Part shown: positions 12,614 to 22,000 of the stretch, in pieces
Layout of the letters: every line of letters begins with the position of its first letter
Numbering within the stretch: the first letter of the stretch is position 1
NCBI RefSeq assembly: GCF_015704865.1
Contig: NZ_JADQTO010000007.1
Span: 372,001-436,000, forward strand
Source of the DNA: Actinoplanes aureus
GTDB lineage: Bacteria; Actinomycetota; Actinomycetes; Mycobacteriales; Micromonosporaceae
Reading direction: 5' to 3'
Length of the DNA: 64,000 bases
The notes under the pieces: model-generated
What the model saw: the letters and a program-made list of their open reading frames with translations, nothing else
Told to the model about the DNA's origin: nothing
Database searches by the model: none
Translations under genes and position numbers: made by a program

Positions 12614-14260
12614 CTAGCGAACGTCCCAGACCGGTTCGGGCGTCTCCACGACCTCGCCGTCGCTCCTGAACAGCACGAAGCGGTCGAAGGACCGGGTGAA
12701 CCAGCGGTCGTGGGTGACGGCTATCACCGTGCCGTCGAACGCCTTCAACCCCTCTTCGAGCGCCTCGGCCGAGGCCAGGTCCAGGTTGTCGGTCGGCTCG
12801 TCGAGCAGCAGCACCGTCGCACCGGATAGCTCCAGGAGCAGCACCAGGAACCGGGCCTGCTGTCCACCGGAGAGGGTCCCGAACCGCTGATCGCCCTGGG
12901 CGGCAAGCTCGTACCGGTTCAACGCCTTCATGGCGCCGGCCCGGTCCATTCCGGACCGGTGCTCGTCGCCGCGCCACAGGATCTCGACCAGGGTCTTCTG
13001 CATCAGTTCCGGCCGGTCGTGGGTCTGCGAGAAGTGCCCGGGGCGGACCCGGGCGCCGAGCCGGGCCCGGCCCTCGTGCGCCACATGCGCCAGCGGGGCG
13101 CCGTCGACCGGTTTGTGCTCCAGGTCCGGCTCGCTGCCGCCGGCCGCGAGCAGCCGCAGGAAGTGCGACTTGCCGGTGCCGTTGGCGCCCAGCACGGCCA
13201 CCCGGTCGCCGTACCAGATCTCCAGGTCGAACGGGAATGTCAGGTTCTCCAGCTCGAGGCCCTCACACATCACCGCCCGCTTACCGGTACGCCCGCCGCG
13301 CAGATTCATCCGCACCGCCTGATCCTTCGGCGGCAGCGGCGGCGGCCCGGCCTCCTCGAACTTGCGCAACCGGGTCTGCGCCGCCTGATACCGCGAGGCC
13401 AGGCCGTCGTTGTAGGCGGCCTTGTTCTTCAGCGTGAAGACGAGTTCCTTGAGCTTCTCGTGCTCCTCGTCCCAGCGGCGCCGGTTCTCCTCCATCCGGT
13501 CGTGCCGATGCCCCCGCGCCTCATGCCACGACGCGAAGCCACCCGGATGCGTCCACGCGCTGCCGCCCTCCACCGCGACCACCCGGTCCGCGGTCTGCGC
13601 GAGCAGCTCCCGATCGTGCGACACGTAGAGCACCGACTTCGACGACTCCCGCAGCCGTTGCTCCAGCCAGCGTTTGGCCGGCACGTCCAGGAAGTTGTCC
13701 GGCTCGTCGAGGAGCAGCACCTCGTCGGTGCCGCGGAGCAGCAGGTCCAGCGCGAACCGCTTCTGCTCACCGCCGGAGAGCGTACGCACGACCCGGCTCT
13801 TCGCCTCCTCCCACGGCTTGCCGAGGATCGAGACGGTCACCGTGTCGAAGAGCACCTCCGCCTCGTACCCGCCCGTCTCGCCCCAGTGGGCAAGCGCGTT
13901 CGCGTACGCGATCTGGGTCTTCTCGGTCTCGTCCAGGGCCGCGGCCGCCGCGCGCAGTCGCTCGCCTGCCCCGCGGAGCGTGGGCGCGACCAGGGACAAA
14001 GCAAGATCCTCAAGGGTACGGTCGTCGCCGATCATCCCGATGAACTGCCGCATGACGCCGAGCCCACCGGATCGCGCCACGGTTCCCACCTGGGTCGGGA
14101 TGTCCCCCGCCACCATCCGCATCAGCGTGGTCTTGCCGGCCCCGTTCGGCCCGACGAGCGCCACCTTGGCCCCCTCGCCGACCCGGAACGACACGTCGGC
14201 GAAGAGCTCCCGGCCGTCCGGGAGCACGAAGCCGGCACCGGCGACATCCACGTAACCCAT
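12614..14260 (-). CDS. ABC-F family ATPase
   Basis: Soluble duplicated ATPase of 548 residues with no membrane segments. First domain: Walker A GPNGAGKT at 37-44, LSGGEQ at 161-166, Walker B LLLDEPDNFLD at 182-192. Second domain: GANGTGKS at 358-365, LSGGQQ at 463-468, LLLDEPTDNLD at 484-494. The charged linker of about 75 residues (240-315) is the region that enters the ribosomal E-site in ABC-F proteins. Translation factor (EttA-like) or antibiotic-resistance (ARE) function cannot be told apart from the sequence. The first-domain Walker B has DN instead of TN. Confidence 0.9.
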   Translation of the reverse strand: MGYVDVAGAGFVLPDGRELFADVSFRVGEGAKVALVGPNGAGKTTLMRMVAGDIPTQVGTVARSGGLGVMRQFIGMIGDDRTLEDLALSLVAPTLRGAGERLRAAAAALDETEKTQIAYANALAHWGETGGYEAEVLFDTVTVSILGKPWEEAKSRVVRTLSGGEQKRFALDLLLRGTDEVLLLDEPDNFLDVPAKRWLEQRLRESSKSVLYVSHDRELLAQTADRVVAVEGGSAWTHPGGFASWHEARGHRHDRMEENRRRWDEEHEKLKELVFTLKNKAAYNDGLASRYQAAQTRLRKFEEAGPPPLPPKDQAVRMNLRGGRTGKRAVMCEGLELENLTFPFDLEIWYGDRVAVLGANGTGKSHFLRLLAAGGSEPDLEHKPVDGAPLAHVAHEGRARLGARVRPGHFSQTHDRPELMQKTLVEILWRGDEHRSGMDRAGAMKALNRYELAAQGDQRFGTLSGGQQARFLVLLLELSGATVLLLDEPTDNLDLASAEALEEGLKAFDGTVIAVTHDRWFTRSFDRFVLFRSDGEVVETPEPVWDVR

Positions 14261-14287
14261 GCCGGCATCCTCCCCGCCGGCCGCGCC

Positions 14288-14905
14288 CTAGTCAGCCGAT
14301 TTTCGGGTGACCCGGAGCACCCGGAACCCCTTCTGACTGGCGGTACGCGTCACCGTCCAGCCGAGACCCTCAAGCCATGTGTGCAGCGAGTCACCACCGA
14401 GATTCCGGTTGATCACCAGCCACGCGGTTCCGCCCGGCGCCAGCCGCGGCAGCCAGCGCTCCATCAACGCGCGCAGTTCGGTCTTGCCGACGTGGGTGGG
14501 CGGGTTGCTCCAGATCTCCGTGAAGGTCACGTGGTCCGGCACCTCGTCCGGCGCGGCGACCCGGATCCGATCGCTCAGGCCGAGCGTGGCGGCGTTCTCC
14601 GCGGTCAGCTCCCGGGCGCGGGAGTTCACGTCGACGGCGTAGACCGTGGTCTTCGGCGCCTCGCTCGCCAGCACGCAGGCGATCGGCCCATATCCGCAGC
14701 CGAGGTCGAGCAGGGTGCCCTCGGCGTCGGCGCCGGGCAGGCCGCCCTTGCGCAGGAGCACGGCCGTACCCGGGTCCAGGCGCCCGGCCGAGAACACCCC
14801 GGACGCCACGGCCAGCCGGTAGTCCCGGCCGGCGACGCTGAACTCAATCTCGCCGCGCCGGAACGGCGTGTCCGGCTCGGCGGTGAAGTAATGGTCGGCG
14901 GTCAC
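14288..14905 (-). CDS. RsmC/MTS-type class I SAM methyltransferase
   Basis: A 205-residue single-domain methyltransferase of the small MTS family. Motif I LLDLGCGYGP lies at residues 65-74, the acidic motif II at VYAVDVN, and the catalytic N-P-P of N-base methylases at 134-136 (IWSNPPTHVG). Homologues act on 16S rRNA guanine N2 or on related substrates. The target here is unproven. It lies 27 bases upstream of the ABC-F gene on the same strand and probably shares its transcript. Confidence 0.82.
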   Translation of the reverse strand: MTADHYFTAEPDTPFRRGEIEFSVAGRDYRLAVASGVFSAGRLDPGTAVLLRKGGLPGADAEGTLLDLGCGYGPIACVLASEAPKTTVYAVDVNSRARELTAENAATLGLSDRIRVAAPDEVPDHVTFTEIWSNPPTHVGKTELRALMERWLPRLAPGGTAWLVINRNLGGDSLHTWLEGLGWTVTRTASQKGFRVLRVTRKSAD

Positions 14906-15000
14906 CCGGCAAGTCTCCCGCCGCCGGGTGACGGGTCACCCGGCGGGGTGCCGGACAAGCTGTGCGTTAATAGATCAGCGTGCGCGCCTAGCTTGGGCCC

Positions 15001-15747
15001 ATGCGGTACGCCACCCCAACGCGCTCCGCCCACCGCGCCACCCCGGCCGGCGGCCTCGCCCTGCTGGTGAGGCCTCCGGGTCCCATCGGTCAGCATCGCT
15101 ACCACGCAGGGGTCCGGACCCGTCCGCAACGGCACGCCCGGCGAGACCCCACCAAGACCGCCCACCTGCTCACCCGAGGCCTGGCCGGCCTCATCGTGCT
15201 CGGCATCTGCGTGATGCTGGGTGTGCTCATCGTCGCCGACGAACGCCGCGGGTCTCTCGCCGCGGCCGACACCGGGCCGCTGACCGCGGCCGACGTCTTC
15301 CCCGCCGGCTCCGCGGCCTTCCAGGTGAAACGCACCGACCTCTCGGCCGACTGCACGGTCGCGGCCACCGGGACCTTGCGCCCGACATTGCAGCGGTACG
15401 GGTGCTCGCAGGCGATTCGCGCCGCCCTGGCGGTCCCCTACGCCGACTTCCGGATCACCGCCGGCGTCCTGAGCCTGTCCGACACGACGGGTGCCGTGGC
15501 CGTCGCGGACCTGCTCCGGTCCCTGGTCGAGTCGGGCGACGGCGGATTCGCCGGGATGGCCGGGGAGGAGACCGGCGCGGGCGCTCCGGTCGGCTGGCGT
15601 ACCCGCGGCCACTACCTGATGTACTGCGTGATCACCGGTCCGGGCGGCGAACTGGTGCCCGGCGACGACCCGCGGGTCCAGCGCATCACCCAGGATCTGC
15701 TGGACACCCACTTCGGCGGGTCGGTCCTGGCGCACCGCGCCGGCTGA
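15001..15747 (+). CDS. Single-pass membrane protein of unknown function
   Basis: A 248-residue protein. An Arg/His-rich N-terminal segment of about 55 residues precedes one strong TM helix (LTRGLAGLIVLGICVMLG, residues 57-78). The rest is a predicted extracellular domain with two cysteine pairs at most (C109, C128 and C201 are visible). No family recognised. There is no ribosome binding site. TAGCTT lies six bases before the ATG, consistent with a leaderless mRNA. It is an isolated plus-strand gene between the methyltransferase and truA. Confidence 0.7.
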   Translation: MRYATPTRSAHRATPAGGLALLVRPPGPIGQHRYHAGVRTRPQRHARRDPTKTAHLLTRGLAGLIVLGICVMLGVLIVADERRGSLAAADTGPLTAADVFPAGSAAFQVKRTDLSADCTVAATGTLRPTLQRYGCSQAIRAALAVPYADFRITAGVLSLSDTTGAVAVADLLRSLVESGDGGFAGMAGEETGAGAPVGWRTRGHYLMYCVITGPGGELVPGDDPRVQRITQDLLDTHFGGSVLAHRAG

Positions 15748-15755
15748 GGCGCTGG

Positions 15756-16571
15756 TCAGGCTCGCAGGCGTCGGGTGGCCTCGGCCCGGACGGCGTACTC
15801 GGTCTCCTCGGGATAGCCGACCGCGACCAGCGTGAGCCCGTGCGCCGGGGCGACCGTCACCTCGCTGGAGCGTTCCCGCATCGTCAGCAGCCGGGCCGGC
15901 CAGTCCGGCTGCCGGCGCCCGTCGCCGACCGTCAGCATCGCGCCCACCAGGCTGCGGACCATAGCCTGGCAGAAGGCGTCCGCCTGAACGGTGGCGACGC
16001 AGATCCGGTCCGGGTCGCGACGCCAGTCCAGCCGGGTGATCGCCCGGATCGTGGTGGCGTGCTCCTTGCGCTTGCAGAACGCGGCGAAGTCGTGCTCCCC
16101 GACCAGCCCGGCCGCGGCGGCGTTCAGCCGGTCCAGGTCGAGCGGGCGCAGCCAGCCGAGGGTGTCGTGGCGGCGCAGCGGTTCCGGCCCCCACGGGTCG
16201 TCCGAGACGCGGTATTCGTATCGGCGGAAGGTCGCCGAGAACCGGGCGTCGAAGGTGGCGGGCACCACAGTTACGGCGCGGACGCGCGCGTCCGGCGGCA
16301 TCAGCGCCGCGAGGCGGCGCAGCAGCGATCCTTCGAGCTCGGCGTAACGCTCGGCGGGTAACTCGATGTGGCAGACCTGACCGGTCGCATGCACCCCGGC
16401 ATCGGTACGCCCGGCCACGGTCAAGCCCAGCGGCGTCTCAGCGCCGACGAGCCGGCCGAGTGCCTCGGTCAGAACCCCGGCGACCGTACGCCGAGCGGGC
16501 TGTGCCGCCCAGCCCGAGAAGTCGGCGCCGTCATACGACACGTCCAGTCGTAGCCGGATCGAATCGGTCAT
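15756..16571 (-). CDS. truA: tRNA pseudouridine synthase A
   Basis: Isomerises uridines 38-40 in the tRNA anticodon arm. It is 271 residues long, normal for the family. The catalytic motif GRTDAGVHATGQV with its nucleophilic Asp lies near residues 54-66. RFSATFRRYEYR and AFCKRKEHA follow as expected. It is the last gene of the alpha-operon neighbourhood, behind the rplQ terminator, and is convergent with the 248-residue membrane protein. Confidence 0.95.
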   Translation of the reverse strand: MTDSIRLRLDVSYDGADFSGWAAQPARRTVAGVLTEALGRLVGAETPLGLTVAGRTDAGVHATGQVCHIELPAERYAELEGSLLRRLAALMPPDARVRAVTVVPATFDARFSATFRRYEYRVSDDPWGPEPLRRHDTLGWLRPLDLDRLNAAAAGLVGEHDFAAFCKRKEHATTIRAITRLDWRRDPDRICVATVQADAFCQAMVRSLVGAMLTVGDGRRQPDWPARLLTMRERSSEVTVAPAHGLTLVAVGYPEETEYAVRAEATRRLRA

Positions 16572-16701
16572 CCCGCAGCGTGCTCCTCGGCCTCGGCCAC
16601 GTTGCCGGCCGTCCCGGAAATCCGGGGACTCTGCCGAACCCGTACCTCAAATGATTTTGATCTTGGAAAGCCGGCACCGCGGCAAAGCCCGCGCCGCAAA
16701 G

Positions 16702-16736
16702 GAAAGGCCCGGCACCTCCGAGGAGGATGCCGGGCC
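16702..16736 (-). terminator. Intrinsic terminator after rplQ
   Basis: A nine-bp perfect stem GGCCCGGCA/TGCCGGGCC is followed on the minus strand by CTTTCCTTT. It lies 14 bases after the rplQ stop and ends the alpha operon before truA. Confidence 0.85.
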
Positions 16737-16749
16737 GAACCTAGCTGAA

Positions 16750-17322
16750 TCAGGCCTTGGCGGTGGCGTCGTCGTCGCCCTCGGCCTGGTCACCCTCGGC
16801 GCCCTTGTCACCGGAGGCGCTCACCGGCGCCTCGGAGTCCTGGTCCACGTCCTCGGTGTCGGCGGCCTTCGGCGCCTCGTCCTCGGGGGCCAGCGCCTCG
16901 ACCTTGGCCTGCTGCGCGGCGGCCTTGCGGGCCTCCTTCGACGGGCCGGTGGTGGCCGCGACCTGCAGCTCCTCGACCAGCTCGATGACGGCCATCGGAG
17001 CGGCGTCACCCTTGCGCGGGCCGATCTTGGTGATCCGGGTGTAACCGCCGGGGCGGTTGCTGTACCGCGGAGCGATCTGCTCGAACAGGGCGTACACGAC
17101 GTCCTTGTCCTTCACGACGGTCAGGACGCGACGACGGGCGTGCAGGTCACCGCGCTTGGCCTTCGTGACGAGCTGCTCAGCCAGCGGGCGCAGCCGCCTG
17201 GCCTTCGACTCGGTGGTCTTGATCTTCCCGTGCCGGAAGAGCTCGGTGGCCAGGTTGGCCAGGATGAGCTTCTCGTGTGCCGGGCTGCCGCCGAGGCGGG
17301 CACCCTTGGTGGGCGTGGGCAT
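16750..17322 (-). CDS. rplQ: 50S ribosomal protein L17
   Basis: The normal L17 core (about 120 residues, [21 protein letters not shown] start and [12 protein letters not shown]) carries a 70-residue Ala/Glu/Asp-rich C-terminal tail, giving 190 residues. Acidic tails on L17 are common in actinobacteria. L17 sits near the exit tunnel of the large subunit. Last gene of the alpha operon, 37 bases after rpoA. Confidence 0.97.
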   Translation of the reverse strand: MPTPTKGARLGGSPAHEKLILANLATELFRHGKIKTTESKARRLRPLAEQLVTKAKRGDLHARRRVLTVVKDKDVVYALFEQIAPRYSNRPGGYTRITKIGPRKGDAAPMAVIELVEELQVAATTGPSKEARKAAAQQAKVEALAPEDEAPKAADTEDVDQDSEAPVSASGDKGAEGDQAEGDDDATAKA

Positions 17323-17359
17323 TTTCGGATGCTCCTTGGTTATCGCGCGGCAGCCGAGC

Positions 17360-18382
17360 TTACAGCTGCTCGGTCTCGCGGTAGTCGTCGGTGTCGTAGT
17401 CCACGTCGCCGAACGAGTCCACGACGTGCGCCGGGTCGAAGGACGGCGCGCTGTCCTTCAGACCGAGGCCCATTCCGGCGAGCTTCATCTTGACCTCGTC
17501 GATCGACTTCTGGCCGAAGTTCCGGATGTCCAGAAGGTCAGCCTCCGTACGCCCTATCAACTCGCCCACGCTATTGATGCCCTCGCGCTTGAGGCAGTTG
17601 TACGACCGGACGGTGAGGTCCAGCTCCTCGATCGGAAGGGCCAGGTCGGCAGCGAGCTGCGCGTCCTGCGGCGACGGGCCGATGTCGATGCCCTCGGCGG
17701 TCTCGTCCAGCTCCCGGCAGAGCCCGAAGAGCTCGACCAGGGTGGAACCAGCCGACGCGAGCGCGGTCCGCGGCGAGATGGACGCCTTCGACTCGACGTC
17801 GATGATCAGACGGTCGAAGTCGGTGCGCTGCTCGACACGGGTCGCCTCGACCCGGTAGGTGACCTTCAGAACCGGCGAGTAGATCGAGTCGACCGGGATC
17901 CGGCCGATCTCCGCGCCCGCGTTCTTGTTCTGCGCGGCCGTGACGTAGCCACGACCCCGCTCGACGGTCAGCTCCATGTCGAGCCGGCCCTTGCTGTTCA
18001 GCGTCGCCAGCTTCAGATCCGGGTTGTGCACCGAGACACCGGCCGGCGGCTGGATGTCTCCGGCGGTCACGTCGCCCGGGCCCTGCTTGCGCAGGTACAT
18101 GCTGACCGGCTCGTCGTGCTCCGAGCTGACGGTCAGTTCCTTGACGTTCATGACCAGCTCGACCACGTCCTCCTTGACACCGGGGATCGTGGTGAACTCG
18201 TGCAGCACGCCGTCGATCTTGATGCTGGTCACCGCCGCGCCCGGGATGGACGAGAGCAGGGTCCGGCGAAGCGAGTTACCGAGGGTGTAGCCGAAGCCCG
18301 GCTCCAGGGGCTCGATGGTGAACCGGGAGCGGGTCTCGCTGAGCGACTCCTCCGAGAGGGTCGGCCGCTGGCTGATGAGCAC
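17360..18382 (-). CDS. rpoA: RNA polymerase alpha subunit
   Basis: 340 residues. The N-terminal dimerisation domain covers about 1-235. The C-terminal DNA- and activator-binding domain is around 250-312, with the block [20 protein letters not shown] typical of the UP-element-binding face. A short acidic tail ends DDYRETEQL. It lies between rpsD and rplQ; a strong hairpin separates it from rpsD. Confidence 0.98.
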   Translation of the reverse strand: MLISQRPTLSEESLSETRSRFTIEPLEPGFGYTLGNSLRRTLLSSIPGAAVTSIKIDGVLHEFTTIPGVKEDVVELVMNVKELTVSSEHDEPVSMYLRKQGPGDVTAGDIQPPAGVSVHNPDLKLATLNSKGRLDMELTVERGRGYVTAAQNKNAGAEIGRIPVDSIYSPVLKVTYRVEATRVEQRTDFDRLIIDVESKASISPRTALASAGSTLVELFGLCRELDETAEGIDIGPSPQDAQLAADLALPIEELDLTVRSYNCLKREGINSVGELIGRTEADLLDIRNFGQKSIDEVKMKLAGMGLGLKDSAPSFDPAHVVDSFGDVDYDTDDYRETEQL

Positions 18383-18430
18383 GCTGTTCTTCTTTCTGTC
18401 AGGCCAACCGCTATTTGATGGCCGTCGGGT

Positions 18431-18462
18431 TTGCCCGGCGCCTTTTCCAAAGCGCCGGGCAA
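18431..18462 (-). terminator. Intercistronic hairpin between rpsD and rpoA
   Basis: An 11-bp perfect stem (TTGCCCGGCGC/GCGCCGGGCAA) lies five bases after the rpsD stop with no U tract. It may set relative levels of ribosomal protein and polymerase messages by partial termination or by protecting the upstream 3' end. Confidence 0.65.
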
Positions 18463-18466
18463 CTTG

Positions 18467-19093
18467 CTACTTCGAGTAGAGCTCGACGATCAGCTGCTCC
18501 TGGACCTGCGTGTCGATGACAGCGCGGGCCGGGAGCGAGTGGATCAGGATCTTCATCTCGCTCGGGATGGGCTCGAGCCACGCCGGCACCGGCCGGGAAC
18601 CGGCCTGGGCCTGCGCGACGACGAAGGGCGTGAGCTCCTTCGACTTCTCGCGGAGCGTGACGATGTCGTGCTCCTTCACCCGGTACGACGGGATGTCGAC
18701 CTTGGTGCCGTTGACCAGGAAGTGGCCGTGCTTGACCAGCTGCCGGGCGGCGTCCCGGGAAGCGGCGTAGCCGGCCCGGTAGACCACGTTGTCGAGACGC
18801 GACTCGAGGATCTGCAGCAGCACCTCACCGGTCTTGCCGGGCTTGGTGACAGCCTCCTCGTAGTAACCGCGGAACTGCTTCTCGAGCACGCCGTAGACGC
18901 GGCGGGCCTTCTGCTTCTCGCGGTGCTGGAGCAGGTACTCGGTCTCCTTGGTCCGACCGCGGCCGTGCTGGCCGGGCGGGAAGGGACGCGACTCGAACGG
19001 GCACTTCGGCCCGTCGCACTTGCTGCCCTTCAGGAAGAGCTTCATCTTTTCGCGGCGGCAGCGCTTGCAGTCCGCACCTGTGTAACGAGCCAT
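18467..19093 (-). CDS. rpsD: 30S ribosomal protein S4, zinc-binding form
   Basis: 208 residues. It carries the C+ zinc knuckle at the N-terminus (C9, C12, C26, C31 in MARYTGADCKRCRREK... KCDGPKC) and the S4 RNA-binding domain in the second half. It nucleates 30S body assembly and in other bacteria autoregulates the alpha operon. It starts 13 bases after rpsK. Confidence 0.97.
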   Translation of the reverse strand: MARYTGADCKRCRREKMKLFLKGSKCDGPKCPFESRPFPPGQHGRGRTKETEYLLQHREKQKARRVYGVLEKQFRGYYEEAVTKPGKTGEVLLQILESRLDNVVYRAGYAASRDAARQLVKHGHFLVNGTKVDIPSYRVKEHDIVTLREKSKELTPFVVAQAQAGSRPVPAWLEPIPSEMKILIHSLPARAVIDTQVQEQLIVELYSK

Positions 19094-19106
19094 CTCTAGA
19101 TCTCCC

Positions 19107-19514
19107 TCAGACCCGGCGACGCTTCGGCGGACGGCAACCGTTGTGCGGCTGCGGCGTGACGTCGGAGATCTGCCCGACCTCGAGGCCGGCGGCCTGCAGC
19201 GAACGAATGGCGGTCTCCCGGCCGGAGCCCGGACCCTTCACGAAAACGTCGACCTTGCGCATGCCGTGCTCCATGGCACGACGGGCGGCCGCCTCGGCAG
19301 CGAGCTGCGCGGCGAACGGGGTCGACTTGCGGGAGCCCTTGAAGCCGACCTGGCCGGACGAGGCCCAGGAGATCACAGCACCGGTCGGGTCGGTGATCGA
19401 CACGATGGTGTTGTTGAAGGTGCTCTTGATGTGCGCCTGCCCGTGGGCGACGTTCTTGCGTTCCTTGCGCCGGACCTTCTTTACGGCGGCCCCAGCGCGT
19501 GCCTTCGGTGGCAT
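19107..19514 (-). CDS. rpsK: 30S ribosomal protein S11
   Basis: 135 residues with the universal S11 blocks [15 protein letters not shown] and the C-terminal [11 protein letters not shown]. Located on the 30S platform next to the Shine-Dalgarno helix. It lies 17 bases after rpsM in the alpha operon. Confidence 0.97.
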   Translation of the reverse strand: MPPKARAGAAVKKVRRKERKNVAHGQAHIKSTFNNTIVSITDPTGAVISWASSGQVGFKGSRKSTPFAAQLAAEAAARRAMEHGMRKVDVFVKGPGSGRETAIRSLQAAGLEVGQISDVTPQPHNGCRPPKRRRV

Positions 19515-19531
19515 AAGTCAGTGCGCTCCTA

Positions 19532-19912
19532 TTACTTCCGACCGGGCTTCTTCTTACCGGCGACCGTGCGCTTCGGGCCCTTGCGGGTACGAGCGTTGGT
19601 CCGGGTCCGCTGTCCACGCACGGGCAGGCCCTTGCGGTGGCGGATACCGGCGTAGCAACCGATCTCAACCTTGCGGCGGATGTCCGCAGCGACCTCGCGG
19701 CGCAGGTCGCCCTCAACCTTGAAGTTGGCCTCGATGTAGTTCCGGAGCTGAACCAGCTCCTCTTCACTGAGGTCCTTGGCGCGCTTGTTCAGGTCAATCG
19801 CGGTAGCAGTCAGTGCCTCGACGGCACGGGTGCGACCGATGCCGAAGATGTAGGTGAGCGCGATCTCCATCCGCTTTTCGCGGGGAAGATCCACGCCGAC
19901 GAGTCGAGCCAT
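19532..19912 (-). CDS. rpsM: 30S ribosomal protein S13
   Basis: 126 residues with [14 protein letters not shown] at the start, the helix-two-turn-helix core and a Lys/Arg-rich tail ([15 protein letters not shown]...) that contacts P-site tRNA. A gap of 161 bases with GC-rich inverted repeats (near 19962-19979) separates it from rpmJ. Confidence 0.97.
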   Translation of the reverse strand: MARLVGVDLPREKRMEIALTYIFGIGRTRAVEALTATAIDLNKRAKDLSEEELVQLRNYIEANFKVEGDLRREVAADIRRKVEIGCYAGIRHRKGLPVRGQRTRTNARTRKGPKRTVAGKKKPGRK

Positions 19913-20073
19913 AAGTGGGCGTACTCCTCAGGTGTCTCACGGAGGTCTGTGCCAGTCCCATCCCGCCTGCCCGGGCGGGCCCCGGCCTCCGACCGGGGGT
20001 ATGGCCGCTCATGCGAATGCTTCGCGGCTGGGACGAGCTTGTTCGGTGGTGCGGATCCTGCGTCGAGGCTGTG

Positions 20074-20190
20074 TCAGCCCTGGCGCTGCTTGTGGCGCGG
20101 GTCGGTGCTGCAGATGACCATGACCCGGCCGTGCCGCCGGATGACCCGGCAGTTGTTGCAGATCCGCTTGACGCTCGGCTTGACCTTCAC
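20074..20190 (-). CDS. rpmJ: 50S ribosomal protein L36, zinc-binding form
   Basis: A 38-residue protein with the zinc ligands C11, C14, C27 and H33 ([19 protein letters not shown], then [14 protein letters not shown]). The start is GTG at 20190. The intact zinc motif shows this is the C+ paralogue. It lies between infA and rpsM as expected. Confidence 0.96.
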   Translation of the reverse strand: MKVKPSVKRICNNCRVIRRHGRVMVICSTDPRHKQRQG

Positions 20191-20244
20191 GGTTTGCCTT
20201 AACTCTCAGTCAGACGGGATGTGGAAACCCGCGACCCCTGGTGA

Positions 20245-20466
20245 CTACTTGTAGCGGTAGACGATGCGCCCACGGGTCAGGTCGTACGGCGAGAGCTCGA
20301 CGACGACCCTGTCCTCGGGAAGGATGCGGATGTAGTGCTGCCGCATCTTGCCGGAGATGTGTGCCAGGACCTTGTGACCATTAGCGAGCTCAACGCGGAA
20401 CATTGCGTTCGGCAGGGGCTCGATCACTCGGCCTTCGATCTCGATGGCTCCGTCTTTCTTTGGCAT
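20245..20466 (-). CDS. infA: Translation initiation factor IF-1
   Basis: A 73-residue OB-fold factor that occupies the 30S A-site during initiation. It has full family length with [20 protein letters not shown] at the start and [20 protein letters not shown] at the end. It is separated from the upstream DUF1707 gene by about 236 bases, so it probably has its own promoter there. Confidence 0.97.
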   Translation of the reverse strand: MPKKDGAIEIEGRVIEPLPNAMFRVELANGHKVLAHISGKMRQHYIRILPEDRVVVELSPYDLTRGRIVYRYK

Positions 20467-20702
20467 GTCCTCCGCTACCTGACATCGGGTTCGTGGGGCA
20501 GGCTTCGCAACGTCTTACCCGAGCTGAAAATCAGCTCGGACCAGCCGCGGCTCCCCCGGTCCTCGAAGCGCTTGAGGACATGAAGGAGTGGACGCTGCGC
20601 GCCAGCAAGCCAGTCTACGCGCCCGCCACAGCGACGCCAAACCGAGGGTTCCGTAACCCGGAGTCGGGCGTGTCTGTGGCCGACATATCAGACGATATCG
20701 CC

Positions 20703-21155
20703 TTACTGGTGGCGCTTGCCCTTGTCCGAGAAGTGCGCCAACAGCGCAATGACCACCGGGATCAGCACCCAGGCCGGCCAGAAGTAGTGAGCCTCACCAG
20801 AGGTCCAGCTGGTGATCGCCCAGATCAGGGTGCAGAGCAGGAACGCGCCGAACGCCGGCGCCACACCCGGCCGGCCGCCGCGGGACACCGCGTGCGGCTG
20901 CTGCACCGGAGTCGGCGGGTGATGCGGCTGCACCTGGGCCCGCTGCACCGGGATCGTGCCGGGCAGGTCGTCGAGCAGGCCGTCCAGGTCCCCGTACGTC
21001 CTGGCCGCGTACGCCTTCTGGACCCGTTCGTCGTACTCGTTCAGGTCCAGACGGCCCTCGTTCAGCGCGATCTTCAGCTTGTCCGCGACGTCCTGTCGGT
21101 CACTGTCGCCGGCGCGCATGCCTTCGTGCCCCATGCGTCCCAGCATGGCAGCCAC
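20703..21155 (-). CDS. DUF1707 domain membrane protein
   Basis: Up to 150 residues. The DUF1707 block MRAGDSDRQDVADKLKIALN...RLDLNEYDERVQKAYAARTYGDLD begins at residue 13. A Pro/His linker follows, then two hydrophobic segments (APAFGAFLLCTLIWAITSW and FWPAWVLIPVVIALLAHF). The GTG at 21155 is the longest start. The ATG at 21119 would begin exactly at the domain and may be the real one. An actinobacterial family of unknown role; here it interrupts the usual map-infA adjacency. Confidence 0.8.
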   Translation of the reverse strand: MAAMLGRMGHEGMRAGDSDRQDVADKLKIALNEGRLDLNEYDERVQKAYAARTYGDLDGLLDDLPGTIPVQRAQVQPHHPPTPVQQPHAVSRGGRPGVAPAFGAFLLCTLIWAITSWTSGEAHYFWPAWVLIPVVIALLAHFSDKGKRHQ

Positions 21156-21168
21156 GCACCATCAGAGG

Positions 21169-21999
21169 CTACGGCTGGCGTGCCGTGACCAGATCGCCGA
21201 GCCGGGCCCGGCCGCCGTCCGGTGCGGTGGTCACCCACACCCCGTCGTCCAGCAGCGCCATGGTGTGCTCCACGTGGGCGGCCCGGGAGCCGTCCCGGGT
21301 CACCACGGTCCACCCGTCATCGAGCTCCACCGTCCGCGGCGAGCCCATGGTGATCATCGGCTCGATGGCGAGCGCCATGCCGGGGACCACCTTCACACCG
21401 CGGCCCGGCTTCCCGTGGTTCAGCACGTGCGGGTCCTGGTGCATCTCGGTACCGATGCCGTGGCCGCCGTAGCCGTCCACGATCCCGTACCGGCCGCCCT
21501 TGCGGATCACCTTCTCGATGTTGAACGAGATGTCGGTGAGCCGGCCCCGGCCGTTGGCCGCCCCGCGTGCGGCGGCGGCGATCCCGGCCCACATGGCGTC
21601 CTCGGCGATCTCGGCCATGCGCAGCAGCGCCGGGTCGGTCTCACCCACGCCCACGGTGATCGCCGAGTCGCCGTGCCAGCCGTCCAGGATCGCGCCGCAG
21701 TCCAGCGAGATCAGGTCGCCCTCGCGCAGAATCTGCTCGGTGCTCGGGATGCCGTGCACCACCTGCTCGTTCACCGAGGCGCAGATCGAGGCCGGGAAGC
21801 CGTGGTAGCCCTTGAACGAGGGCACCGCACCGGCGTCCCGGATCACCTTCTCCGCGATCGCGTCCAGGTCCGCGGTCGACACACCGGGCGCCACCGCGTC
21901 CCGCATCGCGTCGAGTGCGGCCGCCACCACCAGCCCGGCGGCTCGCATCTTGTCGATCTGTTCCGGTGTCTTGATCTGGATGTCCTGCTGACGAGCCAT
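21169..21999 (-). CDS. map: Type I methionine aminopeptidase
   Basis: Removes the N-terminal Met from nascent proteins. 276 residues from the ATG at 21999, one base after the adk stop; the longer frame to 22191 only reads through adk. It has the metal-ligand blocks SLDCGAILDGWHGDSAIT, GYGGHGIGTEMHQDP and AIEPM, all typical of MetAP-Ia. Confidence 0.96.
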   Translation of the reverse strand: MARQQDIQIKTPEQIDKMRAAGLVVAAALDAMRDAVAPGVSTADLDAIAEKVIRDAGAVPSFKGYHGFPASICASVNEQVVHGIPSTEQILREGDLISLDCGAILDGWHGDSAITVGVGETDPALLRMAEIAEDAMWAGIAAAARGAANGRGRLTDISFNIEKVIRKGGRYGIVDGYGGHGIGTEMHQDPHVLNHGKPGRGVKVVPGMALAIEPMITMGSPRTVELDDGWTVVTRDGSRAAHVEHTMALLDDGVWVTTAPDGGRARLGDLVTARQP

Positions 22000-22000
22000 T

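Noticed and set aside
12959..15070. 703-codon plus-strand frame over the ABC-F and methyltransferase genes
   Set aside because: Antisense shadow of two clear minus-strand genes; no motif and no ribosome binding site.
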